From: an uncultured Cytophagaceae bacterium
Lineage (GTDB): Bacteria > Bacteroidota > Bacteroidia > Cytophagales > Microscillaceae
Reading direction: 5' to 3'
NCBI GenBank assembly: GCA_937899305.1
Contig: CALDJV010000676.1
Span: 1 to 7,939 of the forward strand
Length of the DNA: 7,939 nucleotides
Part shown: piece after piece, positions 5,607 through 7,939 of the stretch
Layout: each line of letters starts with the position of its first letter
Position numbering within the stretch: the stretch's first letter is position 1
Notes under the pieces: generated by a model
What the model was told of the DNA's origin: nothing
Databases searched by the model: none
Seen by the model: only the letters and a program-made list of their open reading frames with translations
Translations under genes and position numbers: made by a program

Positions 5607-7025
5607 TTAATTCATAAATGACTGCATCGAATTTTGCAATACCTCCGCGATATTATCGGGATGAATCGCAAACTGTATATTCAACCAAGTAGGCATAAAA
5701 CCTCTTTCTCCGGTTTCCAAAATCAGCGGAGCACCCTTACCCAATGGCTGACGATGTTCGTAAGCTTCACGTATGGTAAAGGCAGGTAGTATGTGAACAA
5801 ATGGGACATCCATTCCTAGGTTTTTCAACCCTTGCAACACCATTTCAGTATCGCCTTGTTCTACATTTTCGTACCCATCACTGATGATCAACACCGCATC
5901 GGGTTGGTAAGTCACGGCTTGCAAGACTCCTTCGGCCAGGCTGGTAACTCCCTGGGCCTGAGGAAACTCAGTTTCGTGCTGATTCCCTACTTGTACTATT
6001 TTCATATGAGAGGTGCGTTTCTCTAAAACTTGAGTCAAGGCAGTCGCAATGGACAAGTTGTTGTACATACGCGCTCCAAAACCAAGCATAGAGTAAGACG
6101 TATCCAAAATCAACGCTACTCTAGCGTCCCAATGTGGCAAACGGCTGGCTTCGGCCAGGATCTTTTGTGCCACCCACTCATCTGGAGTTCCTTCCAGATA
6201 TTGTTTGCGGATACGATCTACCAAATTCGTAGAATTGGCTTCTACCAATTCACCTCCTACAATAAATTCACGTTTTACTTTAGTTTTTCCAGCCAAACGT
6301 CTTACCTGAGAGGCTTCTGTTTTGGGGTGGAAAGTAGCTGCAATTCCTCGCAATACACCATAAGGCAAGCCCTTGCCATTATCTAGGTTTTTTCGTGCCT
6401 GTAGGTAAGCATTTAGTTTTTCGTGTTGGGTTTTCTTCAGCTTACCAAACAAAAACAGCAATACATCTTTTACAAACAAGGGGCTATTTTCACCCTTAAA
6501 TCGGTATACGTTTTTTTCCAAGTAAGCTGCCTGATGGTCATTGCGTTTGCCTTTTTTTGTTTCCATAAAATGCAAACAAGTTTGAGCCACTTGCTTACCC
6601 ATTGCGTGTACCAATAGCTTGGCCAAGGTATTACGGTAGCTTACTGCCCAAAGCTCTAGTTGGGGCGAACCCAAAATATAGCTCTTAATCCAATTGGCAG
6701 TTCGTTGGTTGTTGACTTTCAAGGTGATGAACTGCTTGAAGCCTTCTAAAACTTTAGACACTTCCAAAAATGGCAATACTTCGGCAATGAGGCGATCTTC
6801 AGTTTTTTTGACTTCAAGTGAAACTGATCTTCCACCTTGTTCGGTTACAGCCAACAATCTTTGGATGATTTGCATACTATCTTCAGCACTCAAACCTGGT
6901 AGGTTTAGCAAAGAAGCATACAGCATCCGATTGTGCTCGAGCAGAGTGTTGTGCGATGCCTCAGTCAAAGGCATTTGGTCTTGCACAACCTGCTTAATCA
7001 ATTGATTGATAGTTTGCTTGTCCAT
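5607..7025 (-). CDS. Helical-repeat and von Willebrand A domain protein (Ro60-like layout)
   Basis: This protein of 472 residues is probably cytoplasmic. Residues 1 to about 250 are predicted helical, with segments such as RTANWIKSYILG...LELWAVSYRNTLAKLLVHAMG (108-143) that look like helical repeats, followed by LPYGVLRGIAATFH (220-233). The C-terminal half (about 302-455) is a von Willebrand A domain with a complete MIDAS: D308-T-S310-Y-S312, a threonine at about 361, and D383 in IISDGYEN. It should bind a divalent metal and a ligand. Helical repeats followed by a MIDAS vWA domain is the layout of Ro60/Rsr (TROVE) proteins, which bind Y RNAs and misfolded RNA. I do not see the usual TROVE N-terminal motifs, so I would not call it TROVE without a profile search; other vWA families share the layout. 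It is the first gene of a likely two-gene unit with the ARPP-1-like gene. Tail-to-head repeat R2 lies just upstream. Confidence 0.85.
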   Translation of the reverse strand: MDKQTINQLIKQVVQDQMPLTEASHNTLLEHNRMLYASLLNLPGLSAEDSMQIIQRLLAVTEQGGRSVSLEVKKTEDRLIAEVLPFLEVSKVLEGFKQFITLKVNNQRTANWIKSYILGSPQLELWAVSYRNTLAKLLVHAMGKQVAQTCLHFMETKKGKRNDHQAAYLEKNVYRFKGENSPLFVKDVLLFLFGKLKKTQHEKLNAYLQARKNLDNGKGLPYGVLRGIAATFHPKTEASQVRRLAGKTKVKREFIVGGELVEANSTNLVDRIRKQYLEGTPDEWVAQKILAEASRLPHWDARVALILDTSYSMLGFGARMYNNLSIATALTQVLEKRTSHMKIVQVGNQHETEFPQAQGVTSLAEGVLQAVTYQPDAVLIISDGYENVEQGDTEMVLQGLKNLGMDVPFVHILPAFTIREAYEHRQPLGKGAPLILETGERGFMPTWLNIQFAIHPDNIAEVLQNSMQSFMN

Positions 7026-7043
7026 TGGTTTATTTAGTTTAAT

Positions 7044-7200
7044 AGTAACGTTTTCAAAATAAGTGTTGAGTTTTAATGAAATTACTCAAAGTTAAACGAG
7101 GCGCTTTTTGCGCTCATAGCAGCGCTATGGGCAATAAAAGGAACGAAGTGTAACGAAGAGGAATAAATCTAAATCGGACAGTTATTGCGAATACGTTACT
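7044..7200. repeat. Dispersed repeat R2
   Basis: This 157-bp relative of R1 has inverted ends AGTAACGT and ACGTTACT. Its central hairpin is GCTCATAGC (7112-7120) with GCTATGGGC (7124-7132). Compared with R1, two base pairs of this helix change on both strands. A near-consensus -7 box (TTATTTTG on the minus strand, 7055-7062) lies 30 bp upstream of the vWA gene, and the same bases occur in R1. The repeat may therefore carry promoter activity, but the -33 spacing is poor. Confidence 0.7.
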
Positions 7201-7312
7201 TAAAAATTAATTCACTTATAAAGCCATCAGGATCAAGCAACTCATTCAATTGTTTGATGCTTCCAGCTTCTAAAATTCTTGTCCCAAGCGTTCTGATTTT
7301 TGAGTGGCCCAT
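7196..7312 (-). CDS. Possible 38-residue ORF overlapping the HNH gene end
   Basis: An ATG at 7312, inside the last codons of the HNH gene in another frame, opens a 38-codon frame. It encodes MGHSKIRTLGTRILEAGSI... and ends ...DGFISELIFK. The part after the HNH stop looks like real protein: balanced charge and hydrophobicity, and a plausible helix-turn-helix rhythm. The stop lies inside the terminal repeat of R2. Possible readings are a small translationally coupled protein, the remnant of a gene cut by R2, or chance. I do not recognise it. Confidence 0.3.
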   Translation of the reverse strand: MGHSKIRTLGTRILEAGSIKQLNELLDPDGFISELIFK

Positions 7313-7593
7313 TCTTTAGATGATCCAATCAGGCGATACAAATCTTCAGGATGCATTCCAGATGCCCATTTTGTACCTCCACTGATGTGAAATTGTTCTG
7401 CCATCATGTGATGTTTTGAACATAGTGTAATGCCGTTTTCTTTGACATATCCACCATTGGGCATTTCATTTCTATCGGTAATATGGTGTGCATCCAGATG
7501 ATCAACTTCATTGCAAAACACGCATTGATATCCATCTCTTTTGAACACATCCTCACAAAACCGATTTCTTATTTTCTTTTTTCGTTGACTCAT
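7270..7593 (-). CDS. Small HNH nuclease-like protein
   Basis: This 107-residue protein is a single HNH (His-Me finger) domain, a metal-dependent nuclease fold that cuts DNA or, less often, RNA. A basic N-terminus (MSQRKKKIRNRF) is followed by CVFC (24-27), the first zinc knuckle. LDAHHIT (33-39) carries the catalytic histidine, and NGITLCSKHH (53-62) carries the asparagine, the second zinc ligands and the final histidines. The C-terminal GMHPEDLYRLIGSS resembles a recurrent tail of small HNH proteins in this phylum. No further domain gives target specificity. The gene lies between the tRNA-like RNAs and the vWA gene on the same strand. It may be part of the RNA-linked locus, or a free-standing homing-type or restriction-type nuclease. 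The ATG at 7593 has only an A-rich upstream stretch. Confidence 0.9.
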   Translation of the reverse strand: MSQRKKKIRNRFCEDVFKRDGYQCVFCNEVDHLDAHHITDRNEMPNGGYVKENGITLCSKHHMMAEQFHISGGTKWASGMHPEDLYRLIGSSKEWATQKSERLGQEF

Positions 7594-7624
7594 TGTTTTT
7601 CTAAAAAAATGAGATAGGTAAACA

Positions 7625-7676
7625 GGGATAATTCATCGTCGTTTTTTCTGTGTGATAGGCAAATCACGATGAACCC
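7625..7676 (-). ncRNA. Structured leader between tRNA-like RNA and HNH gene
   Basis: On the minus strand TTCATCGT (7673-7666, read as RNA) pairs with ACGATGAA (7639-7632). The helix extends to GGG with CCC beyond a four-base bulge. An inner hairpin, GTGAT-TTGCCT-ATCAC, competes for or stacks on the same helix. It begins 22 bases after the 3' end of the tRNA-like RNA at 7702 and ends 32 bases before the HNH start. It could be a second domain of the same transcript, a leader controlling the HNH gene, or a terminator without a clear U run. Confidence 0.4.
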
Positions 7677-7701
7677 GTTTAGTTCTCTTTTTATCTTTGG
7701 G

Positions 7702-7801
7702 TGGACCCAGTAGGATTCGAGCCCACCTTGCTTGTTTACTTGACCAATGTTCATCGGTACATGCGACAGCCAACTGCGTGAAGCCGCTATGCTATGAGTC
7801 C
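7702..7801 (-). ncRNA. tRNA-like RNA with enlarged central region
   Basis: On the minus strand GGACTCA (7801-7795) pairs fully with TGGGTCC (7709-7703). The 3' base is A, followed by CCC. A T-arm, GTGGG-CTCGAAT-CCTAC (7726-7710), is joined directly to the acceptor as in tRNA. Between acceptor and T-arm lie 68 bases, against about 42 in a normal tRNA. They can fold as GCGGC...GTCGC with a loop containing AGTTGG (a D-loop-like GG), and as ACCGAT-GAAC-ATTGGT. I find no anticodon arm. One extra outer T-A pair would make an eight-pair stem followed by C and a templated CCA. This fits a tRNA mimic such as the tRNA-like module of bacterial Y RNAs better than a decoding tRNA. It could also be a strongly diverged long-arm tRNA. 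Confidence 0.65.
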
Positions 7802-7876
7802 AGTGAATACTTATTGGTATTTTTTTAACTTTATAAGTCTGATATTTTTGGTAAAAGATAGGAGAGTAGCTAATCT

Positions 7877-7939
7877 TACTTAGCGTGGGAATCGAACCCA
7901 CCTGTAATGTTATCGGCATATCACGTGTACCATACTCTA
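7877..7939 (-). ncRNA. tRNA-like RNA, cut by the window edge
   Basis: On the minus strand there is a perfect T-arm, GTGGG-TTCGATT-CCCAC (7901-7885). It is followed by seven acceptor bases, GCTAAGT, then A and AGA (no CCA encoded). The 5' acceptor strand and half of the D-arm are outside the window. The D-loop has GG, and ACAC is the likely 3' D-stem strand. The next 23 bases can form GTGAT/ATTAC with an 11-base loop containing ATGCCGATAAC. A normal five-pair, seven-base anticodon arm does not form, although T-GCC-G is present. The sequence CCGATAACATT resembles CCGATGAACATT in the tRNA-like RNA at 7702-7801. Confidence 0.6.

Noticed and set aside
7590..7919. 109-codon minus-strand frame upstream of the HNH gene
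   Set aside because: It runs through the tRNA-like RNA at 7702-7801 and part of the edge RNA, so it is a chance frame over structured RNA.

Overview
The window is AT-rich, with coding sequence that reads cleanly in long frames, weak or absent Shine-Dalgarno sites, and one perfect match to the Bacteroidota -7 promoter box (TAnnTTTG). Together with the protein style (a membrane-anchored SpoIIE phosphatase with a large sensor, and small uncharacterised families) this suggests a Bacteroidota bacterium, most likely a Cytophagales relative such as Microscilla. That placement is inference. Every gene I support lies on the minus strand, so the window is best read from high to low coordinates.

In transcription order: the right end holds two tRNA-like RNAs (about 7939-7877, cut by the window edge, and 7801-7702). 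Both have convincing T-arms, but the part where an anticodon arm should be is abnormal. A structured leader (7676-7625) and a small HNH nuclease (7593-7270) follow, overlapped at the 3' end by a possible 38-residue ORF. A dispersed repeat (R2, 7200-7044) then precedes a 472-residue protein with an alpha-helical N-terminal part and a C-terminal von Willebrand A domain with an intact MIDAS (7025-5607). A palindromic 8-bp-periodic element separates it from a 340-residue ARPP-1-like protein (5476-4454). A second copy of the dispersed repeat (R1) and a strong bidirectional terminator come next, then a 151-residue uncharacterised protein (4093-3638) flanked by inverted heptad repeats. Beyond it lie a 121-bp nested palindrome and two further tRNA-like units placed end to end (3250-3180 and 3179-3111). 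The last gene is a sensor phosphatase of the SpoIIE/PP2C family (2702-522), followed by a terminator-like hairpin.

The main point of interest is the combination of tRNA-like RNAs with a helical-plus-vWA protein, an ARPP-1-like protein and an HNH protein. It recalls bacterial Ro60/Rsr systems, in which a ring-shaped helical-repeat protein with a vWA domain binds a Y RNA carrying a tRNA-like module (YrlA), often near RNA-repair genes. The vWA protein here is not an obvious canonical TROVE protein, and the RNAs are not clearly YrlA. The proposal is therefore a candidate RNA-processing or RNA-sensing locus built on tRNA mimics, not an established identity. The intergenic DNA is unusually rich in structured repeats: two related approximately 158-bp elements with a hairpin supported by compensatory changes, octamer-based palindromes, and heptamer arrays.
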